From Streptomyces avermitilis MA-4680 = NBRC 14893 (GTDB lineage Bacteria; Actinomycetota; Actinomycetes; Streptomycetales; Streptomycetaceae): 64,000 nt of DNA. A program made the position numbers and the translations under genes. A model generated the notes under the pieces. That model ran no database searches. It was not told the origin of the DNA and was given only the letters and a program-made list of their open reading frames with translations. Numbering within the stretch: position 1 is the first letter of the stretch; every line of letters starts with the position of its first letter. Of this stretch, positions 1 through 8,159 are shown piece after piece. The stretch spans positions 6,448,001-6,512,000 of the forward strand of contig NC_003155.5 in NCBI RefSeq assembly GCF_000009765.2, given 5' to 3'.

Positions 1-18
1 GCAACTCGTCCGCGTTGC

Positions 19-1083
19 TCACGACTGGCTCCTGTTCGTTACGGGGGACGGCTCTTGGGAGGTCGGTTCTTGGGACGTCTGCTCTTGGGAGGCCGGCTCG
101 CCGCACGAGCGGCGTACGACGAGCCGGGCGGGGAGGGTCACGGACTGCGGGGGCCGTCCCTCGATGCGGTCGACGAGCGCGCGCACGGCGGCCCGCCCCA
201 GCTCGCCGGTGGGCTGGGCGACGGCGGTGATCGGCGGATCGGTGTGCACGAACCACCGGATGTCGTCGAACGCGGCGAGCGCGATGTCCTCGGGAACCCG
301 CAGGCCGCGGGCGCGGATCGCGTCCAGCGCGCCGAGCGCCATCAGGTTGTCGGCCGCGAAGACGACCTCGGGCGGCTCGGCCAGATCGAGGAACCGCTCG
401 GTGGCGCGGCGCCCGCTCTCGGCCTGGAAGTCGCCCTGGCCTATGTAGGCGTCGGGGAGGGGCAGCCCGTACTCGGCCATGGCCTCCCGGAAGGCCTCGA
501 CGCGCTCGCTGCCGGTCGTGGTCGCCGCCGGGCCCGCGATGATGGCGAGCCTGCGGTGCCCGAGCCCGTGCAGATGGGCGACGAGATCGCGTACGGCCGC
601 CCGCCCGTCGGACCTGACGACCGGTACGTCCACGCCCGGGATCCACCGGTCCACGAAGACCATCGGGGTGCCGGCCCGCGCGGCGTCCAGCATGAGCGGC
701 GACCCGCCGTCGGTGGGGGAGACCAGCAGCCCGTCGATACGGCGGTCGAGGAGCGTACGGACGTGGTGGTCCTGTAGCTCGGGCCGCTCGTCGGCGTTGC
801 CGATGATCACGCTGTAGCCGTGGGCGCGGGCCTCCTCCTCGACGGAACGGGCCAGCTCGGTGAAGTACGGGTTCAGTACGTCGCTGATGACCAGGCCGAG
901 GGTGCGCGTCTGGTCGGTGCGCAGGGAGCGGGCCACGGCGTTGGGCCGGTAGCCGAGCTCCTGGACGGCGGCCAGTACGCGGGCGCGGGCGTCGTCGCTG
1001 ACCGACGGGTGGTCGTTCAGCACACGGGACACCGTGGCGACGGACACCCCCGCCGCGGCGGCGACGTCCTTGATGCTCGCCAT
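19..1083 (-). CDS. LacI-family transcriptional repressor
   Basis: The product is about 354 residues and has the full LacI/GalR layout. An N-terminal helix-turn-helix (MASIKDVAAAAGVSVATVSR) is followed by a hinge and a periplasmic-binding-like effector domain. ATG 1083 is chosen because AAGGAGGT sits 9 bases upstream and because the family always begins at this point; an in-frame upstream extension to 1191 would run through the operators. The last 25 or so residues are a Ser/Gln/Glu/Pro repeat beyond the usual family end. Such proteins bind operator DNA in the cytoplasm and release it on binding a sugar or similar ligand, but the ligand cannot be read here. Two palindromes just upstream point to autoregulation. 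Any target operon would lie beyond the left edge or elsewhere. Confidence 0.93.
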   Translation of the reverse strand: MASIKDVAAAAGVSVATVSRVLNDHPSVSDDARARVLAAVQELGYRPNAVARSLRTDQTRTLGLVISDVLNPYFTELARSVEEEARAHGYSVIIGNADERPELQDHHVRTLLDRRIDGLLVSPTDGGSPLMLDAARAGTPMVFVDRWIPGVDVPVVRSDGRAAVRDLVAHLHGLGHRRLAIIAGPAATTTGSERVEAFREAMAEYGLPLPDAYIGQGDFQAESGRRATERFLDLAEPPEVVFAADNLMALGALDAIRARGLRVPEDIALAAFDDIRWFVHTDPPITAVAQPTGELGRAAVRALVDRIEGRPPQSVTLPARLVVRRSCGEPASQEQTSQEPTSQEPSPVTNRSQS

Positions 1084-1132
1084 CGCCGGACCACCTCCTT
1101 GTGAGTCCGTGAAACCACGCGAAACCAGCTCG

Positions 1133-1146
1133 TGGAATCGATTACA
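1133..1146. promoter_or_regulatory. LacI-type operator, copy 1
   Basis: TGGAATCGATTACA fits the LacI-family palindrome TGNAANCGNTTNCA and lies 49 bases upstream of the LacI start. An identical copy lies 31 bases further out, so the two face the same side of the helix (about three turns). Autoregulation is inferred. Confidence 0.75.
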
Positions 1147-1163
1147 TCGGTTACATGGAGGAT

Positions 1164-1177
1164 TGGAATCGATTACA
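1164..1177. promoter_or_regulatory. LacI-type operator, copy 2
   Basis: This is a second exact copy of TGGAATCGATTACA. The identity extends a few bases beyond the palindrome on both sides, which suggests a short duplication of the operator segment. Confidence 0.75.
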
Positions 1178-1440
1178 TCGGGGTTAATCAAGACCTGCGG
1201 GGGGCGTCGAGATCAGATCGTGATGTGGAGTGCTCAGATGAGCGGGGGTTGTGAGTGGGGTTATGAGCGGGGGTCCCCCGTGGGATGTGGGCTGTGGGAT
1301 GCGGGGTGTGGGGTGGCTGGGGCGGTAAGGCCGCTGTAGCAGGGCTGTGACTTCAGATGGTTGCGGGTGTGACGCCCGTTGGCGAACATGGTGAGTGGAC
1401 AAACGTTCTGTGGCGTCAACTCGCAATAGGGGGAGTCCGG

Positions 1441-1773
1441 ATGAAGTTCGACATGGGGTCGCAGGTTCTGTCGACGTTGATCAGTAACTCGCGTGGGTCG
1501 AGTGATGATCTGGGGACGTTGATTCGTCAGTTGGTGCAGGCCGCGCAGCCGTTGGAGGGGAAGTTCAACGGTGCGGGCCGGGTGGCGTTCGATTCGTTCA
1601 AGGGGCGGTCGGACGAGATCACGGCGAGCTTGAACTCGGCGCTCTCGGGGATTCTGGGCGGTCAGTCGGGGATGGAGTCGGCGTTCGGTTCGGGTGATCA
1701 GGAGCAGGGCGAGAACGCGCGGACGCAGGAAGCGGCGGCGAACTTCGACGGGGCGCGTTTTTCGGGCCGGTAG
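1441..1773 (+). CDS. WXG100/ESAT-6-like small protein, first gene of toxin operon
   Basis: The product is 110 residues, has no signal peptide and looks all-helical. The first helix is followed by a short turn (KFNGAGR) where ESAT-6 relatives carry W-x-G, then a second helix rich in Ser, Ala and Leu. ATG 1441 has AGGGGGAG five bases upstream; an earlier in-frame GTG at 1357 has no such site. It opens a run of three small helical genes leading into a large toxin, the usual place for type VII secretion partners or chaperones in Streptomyces. The secretion role is inferred from family and context. Confidence 0.75.
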   Translation: MKFDMGSQVLSTLISNSRGSSDDLGTLIRQLVQAAQPLEGKFNGAGRVAFDSFKGRSDEITASLNSALSGILGGQSGMESAFGSGDQEQGENARTQEAAANFDGARFSGR

Positions 1774-1873
1774 GCCGCTGGGCAGGGTGTCCGGGTCTCC
1801 GAGTGTCTGGATCTCCGGGTCTCCGGGTCTTCGGTCAGTGAATTGATCTTCTTCTCACGGGGAGTGGTGTGTG
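1774..1873 (+). repeat. short degenerate repeat between small genes
   Basis: The 100-base gap carries several imperfect copies of a CCGGGTCTCCG-like unit (about 1788-1835), then the GGGGAG ribosome site of the next gene at 1859-1864. No function can be assigned. Confidence 0.4.
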
Positions 1874-2188
1874 ATGGCTGGTGCGGGTTCGGATCGTCGG
1901 TCGTACGACACGGGTGCGTCGGCGGATGCGCAGGGCAATATCCAGGCGGTGATCGGCCGGTTGGAGGAGGTCATCGCGGCGCGGGACCGGCAGGTGAAGG
2001 CGGCGATGTCGGATTTCGCGGCTGATGGTGTGGCGGATGAGTACCACGGCAAGGAACTGCGGTGGAATCGCGCGTCGACCGAGGTGAAGAGCATTATCCA
2101 GCTGTTGAAGACGACGCTGGAGAAGAACGACGGGACGGCGCAGTCGACGATCTCGAAGGCGAAGGCGGCGGTCGACAACATCGGCTGA
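1874..2188 (+). CDS. ESAT-6-like (pore-forming ESAT-6 family type) small protein
   Basis: The product is 104 residues, strongly helical and without a signal peptide. It has a charged first helix (LEEVIAARDRQVKAA), a central H-G-K-E-x-R-W-N segment and a second helix ending in TISKAKAAVDNIG. I recognise it as the type annotated in Streptomyces as pore-forming ESAT-6 family, found beside toxin genes. GTG 1871 and ATG 1874 share the GGGGAG site; ATG is taken. It is presumed to be a secreted partner or chaperone of the downstream toxin, but that is inference. Confidence 0.78.
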   Translation: MAGAGSDRRSYDTGASADAQGNIQAVIGRLEEVIAARDRQVKAAMSDFAADGVADEYHGKELRWNRASTEVKSIIQLLKTTLEKNDGTAQSTISKAKAAVDNIG

Positions 2189-2228
2189 GCCGGCGGTAGG
2201 TGTCGGGGATTTACGTTTCACGGGGGTT

Positions 2229-2627
2229 GTGGTGCCGGGCTGGGATCTGAAGCCGCAGGGTATTCAGGGTGTGCTGAAGACGACGGGTGAGACGGCGTCG
2301 CACATCGAGACGCATGCGAAGTCGTACGGGGAGCATCTGACGTCGGCGGCGACGAACGCCGGCACCATTTCCGCCGAGGGCGGCGGGGGCGGGGGCGGGG
2401 AGAAGGCGGCCGGGGGTCTGGTGGCGCTTGCTCTGTCCCAGTACGCGGAACACGCGGCCACCGACCTGAAGTTCATTGCCGCGCGGGCGGGCAAGTCGTT
2501 GCAGGGTGCGGTGGATGCGACGACGGCGTATCTGAACGGGGATCAGGAGATGGCCGCGGAGGCGCAGCGCAAGGCGTTGTCGGCGCCGGATCTTGATCCG
2601 ATGAAGCCGGGGGTGCAGACGTCGTGA
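2229..2627 (+). CDS. DUF6507-like helical protein of toxin operon
   Basis: The product is 132 residues. It starts with W-D-L-K-P-Q-G-I-Q-G-V, has two amphipathic helices and a central glycine run (about residues 50-60). The type matches DUF6507, a WXG100-like Streptomyces family next to polymorphic toxins; this is recalled, not searched. The GTG start follows a G-rich site. Its stop overlaps the GTG of the toxin gene by four bases (GTGA), so the two are translationally coupled, consistent with a chaperone or adaptor for the toxin. Confidence 0.78.
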   Translation: MVPGWDLKPQGIQGVLKTTGETASHIETHAKSYGEHLTSAATNAGTISAEGGGGGGGEKAAGGLVALALSQYAEHAATDLKFIAARAGKSLQGAVDATTAYLNGDQEMAAEAQRKALSAPDLDPMKPGVQTS

Positions 2628-5326
2628 TCAAGCCGGAGGCGATTCCGCAGTACACGGGGGATCTGGCGCTGCTGGAGAGCGCGTACGGCGATCTGAAGAC
2701 GGACGCGTCGCACATCCGTTCCACCGGTAAGGACGTGCACTCCCAGTTCCAGGGGCTTGCGGCGTACTACACGGCGCCGGAGGCGGAGCAGTTGTTCGCG
2801 TCGACGAAGCCGGTGGCGGACCGGGCGGACGGGTTCGCGGATGATCTGGAGAAGGTGTCCGGGGCGCTGTCGTCGTATGGCACCGAGATCCGCCCCCTCG
2901 TCGACAAGCTCAAGCAGCTGAAGATCGACGCGACCAATTTCGTCAGCTCGGTCAAGGACGACGACGACTGGGAGTACGACGAGGACAAGATCGACAAGCA
3001 CAACAAGATCCGGGATGACGTGACGGCGACCGTCGCGGCGTTCTGGGCTGCGGAGCGCACCTGTCACAACGCGATCACCAAGCTGTTCGGTGGCACGCAG
3101 ATGGTGGCCGGTGACGGTTCGGACCGCAAGGACCAGTACGGGTTCAACGCGGACGACCTGAAGAACGCGAAGCTTCCCTGGGGTGACCCGATGGAGGAGA
3201 AGCATCACGTCTGGGAGGTCGGGCACTGGGTCAAGTCGTTCGTGTGGGACGGCCTGATCGTGGACGGCGTCTGGGGCACCATCAAGGGCCTGGGCACGCT
3301 GGTCGGGTTCGGCGGCTGGGACGCGATGGGCCAGGCCTGGAAGGGCCTCGCACAGCTGGCGACCGGTCTGGCGATTTCCTCGATTCCGGGTGCGAGCGCG
3401 CTGTTCTGGACTCTGCCGGACGACAAACTCCCCTCCTGGCTGCGGGATTCGCGCACCGCGATGAAGGAGACCGGCAAGGCGCTGGTGGCGTGGGACGAGT
3501 GGGGCAAGAACCCCGGGCGTGCTGCCGGTGCGGTCACGTTCAATGTGCTGACCACCGTGTTCACGGGTGGTGCGGGTGGTGCGGCGGCCGGTGCCGGGAA
3601 GGCGGGCGCGGTCGCGAAGGTGCTGTCCGTCGCGGGCAAGGCGGGCAAGTTCATCGACCCGATGACGTACATCACCAAGGGCGCGGGCGCGGGGCTGTCG
3701 AAGATCGGGGACATCGCGAAGGGTCTGAAGGGGATCGGCAACATCGAGATCCCCAAGCTCCCCGACAACGCGATCACTCTCCCGGAGGGCGCGCTCAAAC
3801 TGCCCGACGGGTCGGTGCATATCCCGGAGGGCGCGGCGATCCCAGAGGGCGCGGTCAAGCTCCCGGACGGCAACTTCCAGCTGCCGCACGACACCCCGGC
3901 GTTCCCCGAGGGCACGACGAAACTGCCGACCGAGCCGGGTGCCCCGGCGCAGTACCTGGACCCGAAGGGCAACATCCTCGACCACCAGGGCAACGTGGTG
4001 GACAACGTCGACCACGCGCCCACCGACGTGGTCGACAAGCCGACCGGAGGGAACCCGGCCGCGGGTTCGGACGTCCCGCACACGCCCTCCCCGATCAAGG
4101 AACCGGCCCTGGTCGGCGCGGGTTCGCACACCGCGGACAACGCCGCTCACGTCGGCGACAACGCCGGCCAGACGGTCCGCCTCGGCGACAGCCTGGACAA
4201 CAACCTCGGCGACGTAGGCCGCACCGGAGACAACGCGGGCACCCCGACCGTGCACGCGGGCGACAACCTCCCCGGCCAGGCGGGCCACGACCTCCCGGGC
4301 GGCAATGTCGGAGACAACCTCCCGGGTGGCCGCGCGGCCGACAACCTCCCCGGGGGATCGGCGGACCATCTCCCGGGTGGTACCGCAGGCGATCACCTCC
4401 CCGGCGGCCGAGCCGACGACCTCGGCACCGGTCCGTCCGCCAGCCACGAGCCGCCCACCGGCGGTCACACGGACGGCCACACAGGTGGAGAAACGGGCAG
4501 CCACGGTGATGGTTCGAGCCCTGGCAGCCACGAAGGCCCCACTACGGGCGGCGACGGACCTGGTGGCGACGGACCTGGCGGTCCTCACGATCCTGGCGGT
4601 CCTCACGATCCCGGCGGTCCTCACGATCCCGGCGCCGGTGGTGCCGACGACGCAGGTGGTTGGGAGAAGGCAGAGGACTCCGGCCCGTTCGAGCGCGGCG
4701 GTGAAACCGAACAGCAGATCCGTGATCAGCTACGTGGGTCGAACGTGAAACCGGCGGACCTGGACCGGGTCCTGGCAAACCTTGCCGAGAACCCCGCCGG
4801 CAAGGAGATCGCCGACACCATGGCGTCCGGCCGGTTCAACGGGCTCAAGAATTACGACCAGGTGATCTCCAGCCTGAGTCACGCCGACAAGATGTCCGGC
4901 GGCATCGAGCAACTGCGTCTCGGCAATCGACTGTACGAGAGCGGAGTTCACGACATCTCGTTCGAGCTCAAGGGCGGTTCGGAGATCAAGCCGGGTGTCA
5001 GGGCAGGAGAAGGCACGGATCTTGACGTGATGGCCAGGGATGCAGAGGGCAAGGTCCACGGCTATCAGTTCAAGGAAGTCCAGAACCCGAAGAGGCTTGT
5101 CAAGAAGATCTTCGATAACATGAAGCAGATGGAGTCGTCGGGTGCCGACTTCAATACCTTTGTGGTCGACACGAAGGGCACATTGGCCGACCACCTGGCC
5201 CTTCGGACCGAGCAGCGTCTCACGGACGTTTACGGAAAGTCCGGGATCCAGTTTGTCATTCGCGTCGAGGACGGGGTGCTGACCATCCCGCCCGGAGGCA
5301 AGTTCATGCCGGAGGGAACACTGTGA
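2624..5326 (+). CDS. type VII-like polymorphic toxin with PD-(D/E)XK-like nuclease tip
   Basis: The product is 900 residues in modular order. Residues 1-150 are helical and WXG/LXG-like. Residues 215-375 form a Gly/Ala-rich hydrophobic region common to Streptomyces polymorphic toxins. Residues 380-440 are L-P-[DE]-G repeats, residues 480-690 a low-complexity Gly/Asp/His/Pro linker with LPGG repeats, and residues 690-900 a compact C-terminal domain. That tip has E781, D799/D801 and Q815-x-K817 in the spacing of a PD-(D/E)XK nuclease core, so I infer DNA or RNA cleavage. Delivery through a type VII-like route is inferred from the N-terminus and the small ESAT-6-like neighbours. The next gene overlaps its stop by four bases, as toxin-immunity pairs do. 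No signal peptide is seen. Confidence 0.8.
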   Translation: MIKPEAIPQYTGDLALLESAYGDLKTDASHIRSTGKDVHSQFQGLAAYYTAPEAEQLFASTKPVADRADGFADDLEKVSGALSSYGTEIRPLVDKLKQLKIDATNFVSSVKDDDDWEYDEDKIDKHNKIRDDVTATVAAFWAAERTCHNAITKLFGGTQMVAGDGSDRKDQYGFNADDLKNAKLPWGDPMEEKHHVWEVGHWVKSFVWDGLIVDGVWGTIKGLGTLVGFGGWDAMGQAWKGLAQLATGLAISSIPGASALFWTLPDDKLPSWLRDSRTAMKETGKALVAWDEWGKNPGRAAGAVTFNVLTTVFTGGAGGAAAGAGKAGAVAKVLSVAGKAGKFIDPMTYITKGAGAGLSKIGDIAKGLKGIGNIEIPKLPDNAITLPEGALKLPDGSVHIPEGAAIPEGAVKLPDGNFQLPHDTPAFPEGTTKLPTEPGAPAQYLDPKGNILDHQGNVVDNVDHAPTDVVDKPTGGNPAAGSDVPHTPSPIKEPALVGAGSHTADNAAHVGDNAGQTVRLGDSLDNNLGDVGRTGDNAGTPTVHAGDNLPGQAGHDLPGGNVGDNLPGGRAADNLPGGSADHLPGGTAGDHLPGGRADDLGTGPSASHEPPTGGHTDGHTGGETGSHGDGSSPGSHEGPTTGGDGPGGDGPGGPHDPGGPHDPGGPHDPGAGGADDAGGWEKAEDSGPFERGGETEQQIRDQLRGSNVKPADLDRVLANLAENPAGKEIADTMASGRFNGLKNYDQVISSLSHADKMSGGIEQLRLGNRLYESGVHDISFELKGGSEIKPGVRAGEGTDLDVMARDAEGKVHGYQFKEVQNPKRLVKKIFDNMKQMESSGADFNTFVVDTKGTLADHLALRTEQRLTDVYGKSGIQFVIRVEDGVLTIPPGGKFMPEGTL

Positions 5327-6330
5327 TCGCCACCACTCCTGTCGCTCGGTGGACCTGGGGGCGCGAACACCAGGAGCAGGACAATGTGGTCGCCTGCCTC
5401 CACGAACTGCTTGCTGCCTATGAGGTCCTGAATGCGCACGAACTCATGATCGGCATTCCGAAAGTCTCGGTGGCCGTGCATGAGGCGGGCAAGCCGAACA
5501 GCTATCTGTTCCAGGGGACGGTCGAGCTCGATGCGACCGCCCCTCCGGGAGAGGTCGCGCGTCAGATGGCCGCACGGATCGCGGCCGCAGCGCATCCGGG
5601 AGAGGTCGGCTCGGTATATGCCGACGCGAAGAGCGACGGCATCGTCATGCGCGCAGGCGAGGCGATCCGTGAAGAGGGGCTGTTCCGGCTCGGGGCGTCC
5701 GCTCTGCTCGATTACGTCAGTGTCGAGTTGGTGACGTACAGCGACGTCTGGATGCCGTATGACCTCGAGGGGCGTGCTCAGCCCTCTGTGTTCGCTGAGA
5801 ACGGTTCTCGGCTGTCCGCAGCCCTGCGTGATCTCTCGGAGGCGCTGGACACGGAAACCGATCCGGACGACCCGACGTATTTCGGGAAGCCGTCCGAAAC
5901 AGGCGTCGAAAACTACTTCGAGGAAGACGGTTCAGCTTCGGACGTGTGGTCTCGGTTCGAAATCCCGTATCGGTACCAGGAGTTCACACACGCGCCCGGG
6001 TTCGGACGTATCGGCTACAAGCGTACGGCGACCGGAGAAGTGCAGTACATGCCGGTGCATGCTGAGCAGACACTGCTTGGTCATATCTGGGCCAGCGACG
6101 TGGAGAATGCCGCGAGCTTCGAGCCCGTGGATGTCGGGGATGAGGAAGCGTACAAGGCGGGGCTGCTCTGGCTGGAACGGCTGCGCGCCGCGCACGACCG
6201 CGGTCTTGCGCCGTCGGCCGCTCTGGACGAGTTGTCCCGTCTTCCGGACGAGAACGGCACGGGGAAGGTGGACACCACGACCGAGCAGCGTCGTGCGAGC
6301 CTCGCTGACCTGCGGGAACGAACCCCCTGA
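5323..6330 (+). CDS. putative immunity protein for the nuclease toxin
   Basis: The product is 335 residues, acidic and cytoplasmic, with no membrane segment or signal. The GTG start overlaps the toxin stop (GTGA), giving the coupled order expected of toxin then immunity. I recognise no named family. Residues about 130-215 (through D-P-T-Y-F-G-K-P) have a clear homologue in the gene at 6954-7595, and residues about 275-300 (YKAGLLWLERLRAAHDRGL) match a fragment at 7619-7714. The immunity role rests on position and on being duplicated together with a YwqK-like gene; it is not shown by a motif. Confidence 0.68.
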   Translation: MIATTPVARWTWGREHQEQDNVVACLHELLAAYEVLNAHELMIGIPKVSVAVHEAGKPNSYLFQGTVELDATAPPGEVARQMAARIAAAAHPGEVGSVYADAKSDGIVMRAGEAIREEGLFRLGASALLDYVSVELVTYSDVWMPYDLEGRAQPSVFAENGSRLSAALRDLSEALDTETDPDDPTYFGKPSETGVENYFEEDGSASDVWSRFEIPYRYQEFTHAPGFGRIGYKRTATGEVQYMPVHAEQTLLGHIWASDVENAASFEPVDVGDEEAYKAGLLWLERLRAAHDRGLAPSAALDELSRLPDENGTGKVDTTTEQRRASLADLRERTP

Positions 6331-6404
6331 TGTGGCCCTCGATTTCGGTCTGCGCAGCGCTTACGGTTACCGGGTCTTCGAAGTTGAGCGGTGCCTGACC
6401 TGGC

Positions 6405-6425
6405 GGCAATCCGCTTGCGGATGCC
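6405..6425 (+). terminator. hairpin downstream of immunity gene
   Basis: GGCAATCCGC / GCGGATGCC pair around TT with a single bulged A. There is no T-run. It lies 75 bases after the immunity stop and could end the toxin-immunity transcript, or it could belong to the repeat element just downstream. Confidence 0.45.
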
Positions 6426-6437
6426 GATCAGAGCGCA

Positions 6438-6512
6438 ATTGGCAGATCTGGGCCAGTTCTGACGGCTGTGATCAGGCCTGGTTGAAGACTCGGGTTGCCC
6501 AGATCTGCCAAT
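6438..6512. repeat. perfect 16-bp inverted repeat, possible small mobile element
   Basis: ATTGGCAGATCTGGGC at 6438-6453 is repeated exactly inverted at 6497-6512, with 43 bases between the arms. It sits in a 231-base non-coding gap between the immunity gene and its YwqK neighbour. In the second copy of this module the corresponding gap is only 13 bases, so the segment may be an insertion. A MITE or a large terminator are both possible. Confidence 0.5.
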
Positions 6513-6561
6513 CCCACCACACCCCCTCCAAGGGGCACTGGCGCTCGCGGTGAGGTGCAAC

Positions 6562-6924
6562 ATGAGGCGGATCGACATCGACGGCCCTGAGGTCGACATG
6601 GATATGGGCCAGCGGCTGCTCTACCGCGGAGAACTGTTCACCGGGGAGGTTGTCGAGTACCAACGGGGTGCGCTCGTCAGTCTCAACACCTATAAGGACG
6701 GTGTCGAAGACGGGCCGACCCGTGAGTGGTACATGGACGGGACCCTACGGTCGGAGGGAGTCATGCGTGACGGGGTTCCCGTGGGAGAGCTTCAAAGTTG
6801 GCACCCCAACGGCAGGCTGGCGGCACGGATGACTATGAGCGACAACGGGTTGCGTCAGTTGGCGTTGTTTGAATGGGACGAGGACGGAAACCTGACGAAG
6901 GAATGGCATGCCGAGCGCAACTGA
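6562..6924 (+). CDS. YwqK-family antitoxin-like repeat protein, copy 1
   Basis: The product is 120 residues built of MORN-like beta repeats (Y-x-D-G-x-x-x-G-P and W-x-x-D-G-T-L-R-S-E-G), as in the YwqK family of toxin-antitoxin and immunity-associated proteins. ATG 6562 is chosen because GGTGAGG lies six bases upstream and because the paralogue at 7728 begins with the same MRRID. It is closely similar over its whole length to that paralogue. It probably binds or neutralises a toxin in the cytoplasm; this is inferred from the family and the location. Confidence 0.78.
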   Translation: MRRIDIDGPEVDMDMGQRLLYRGELFTGEVVEYQRGALVSLNTYKDGVEDGPTREWYMDGTLRSEGVMRDGVPVGELQSWHPNGRLAARMTMSDNGLRQLALFEWDEDGNLTKEWHAERN

Positions 6925-6953
6925 CCGCCGATGGTCGAGGTGAACTGAAACGT

Positions 6954-7595
6954 ATGTCCGCCTTGATGCGCGCACCCGAGGAATGCGCATCCTGGTTCTG
7001 GGACCTGGAGGACTACGCGCCGCCCGGGTTGCGCTCAGCGCTCGTTACGGCTGCTCACATGTCGGCTGTGCTGCTGAAACACGACCTGATGAAGCCGGCT
7101 TCCCTGGAATGGTATTGGGTCGTACCCGAATTGGGCGGTGCGATCGCGAAGACGCGTTTGCGGCTTTTGTGGCCGCTTGACGACGAGCAGGTGGCCCAGC
7201 GCGTCGAGGCGTTGCGCCCTGTCGGATTTCCGCAGGCCGAGTTCAGTGGCTTCCTCGTCACGGGACCCGGGATGTGGCTCGATGAGCATGGCGCGCAGCG
7301 TCATGAAAACCGTCTCGTGGAATTGACGGTCTCCTCGGAGCCGCTCGGGCTGTCGGCCGATGTCTCCGTCTTCCACGACATCTGGGGCCCCTTCGACTTT
7401 CGTGGCACACCGCATCCGGAAGTGCACCAGCAGAACGCTCCGCGGCTCGCAGTCGCGTTGAAGGAGCTGGACGCGTTGGTGGGGGTGGCGGCGGAACCCG
7501 GTGAACCCACCTACTTCGGGAGGGCCGAAGGCCACGGAGTCGGCACTCCGGACGCGGAGGACGGACGCGGCCCGGACCTGACCGATCAGCTCTGA
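6954..7595 (+). CDS. truncated paralogue of the immunity protein
   Basis: The product is about 213 residues. The segment from about residue 110 to 200 (V-F-H-D-I-W-G-P-F-D through E-P-T-Y-F-G-R) aligns with residues 145-215 of the 335-residue immunity protein. The protein then stops shortly after E-D-G-R-G, where the longer paralogue continues for about 120 residues. A piece of the missing C-terminus lies in another frame at 7619-7714. ATG 6954 has only a weak upstream site (GAGG), and ATG 6966 is an alternative. It may be an orphan immunity gene against a related toxin, still folded, or a decaying copy. Confidence 0.62.
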   Translation: MSALMRAPEECASWFWDLEDYAPPGLRSALVTAAHMSAVLLKHDLMKPASLEWYWVVPELGGAIAKTRLRLLWPLDDEQVAQRVEALRPVGFPQAEFSGFLVTGPGMWLDEHGAQRHENRLVELTVSSEPLGLSADVSVFHDIWGPFDFRGTPHPEVHQQNAPRLAVALKELDALVGVAAEPGEPTYFGRAEGHGVGTPDAEDGRGPDLTDQL

Positions 7596-7618
7596 ACACA
7601 GGCACGCAGGCATCAGGA

Positions 7619-7714
7619 TCCCTGCGTGCCGAGCAGGTGCACAAGGCCGGCCTGCTGTGGCTGGAGCGCCGGCGCTCCGCGTACCACCGTGGTCTGACTC
7701 CGTCGGCAGGATGA
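7619..7714 (+). pseudogene. C-terminal remnant of an immunity-protein copy
   Basis: Read from 7619, the frame encodes S-L-R-A-E-Q-V-H-K-A-G-L-L-W-L-E-R-R-R-S, then A-Y-H-R-G-L-T-P-S-A-G and stop. This matches residues about 272-304 of the immunity protein at 5323-6330 (Y-K-A-G-L-L-W-L-E-R-L-R-A-A-H-D-R-G-L-A-P-S-A). It has no start and is out of frame with the truncated paralogue just upstream. About 75 residues are missing between the two pieces, so a deletion has split the second copy. Confidence 0.8.
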
Positions 7715-7727
7715 GGAGAGCCCCCGT

Positions 7728-8090
7728 ATGCGTCGCATCGACATCGACGACCCCGAGGTCGACATGGATCCGGGACAGCGGCTGCTGTACCGCGGGGAGC
7801 TGTTCACGGGCGAGGTCGAAGAACGCCTCGGCGGTGCTGTCGTCAGCCTTGAAACCTACGCGGACGGAGTGCTGCACGGTCCGAACCAGGAGTGGTACAA
7901 GGACGGCACTCTTCGGTCCGAAGGGATGGCACGCGGGGGACGCCCTGTCGGCATCACACGGGATTGGCACCCGAACGGCACGCTCGCTGCCGAGAGGGAG
8001 TTCGCCGAGGACGGGTTGACCATGTTGTCGGACCGGGAGTGGGACGAGACCGGGCAGCCGACGAGAGCGTGGCGCAAGGACGGCGACTAG
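7728..8090 (+). CDS. YwqK-family antitoxin-like repeat protein, copy 2
   Basis: The product is 120 residues, begins MRRIDIDDPEVDMDPGQ, and is the paralogue of the gene at 6562 with the same length and repeat pattern (W-Y-K-D-G-T-L-R-S-E-G, W-H-P-N-G-T-L-A). AGGAGAG lies about eight bases upstream of the ATG. It starts 13 bases after the immunity remnant, which looks like the ancestral spacing of an immunity-YwqK pair. Role as for copy 1. Confidence 0.78.
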   Translation: MRRIDIDDPEVDMDPGQRLLYRGELFTGEVEERLGGAVVSLETYADGVLHGPNQEWYKDGTLRSEGMARGGRPVGITRDWHPNGTLAAEREFAEDGLTMLSDREWDETGQPTRAWRKDGD

Positions 8091-8159
8091 GTCTCCGGAA
8101 CGCCGACGGCGGACCGCCCGAGCCATCCCTCTGTCAGTCCCGCACGGTAGCGTCGGATC

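Noticed and set aside
2543..4624. Long minus-strand open frame opposite the toxin gene
   Set aside because: It mirrors the codon pattern of the plus-strand gene, is Arg/Val-rich with no domain, and the plus-strand gene has coupled neighbours and a modular product.
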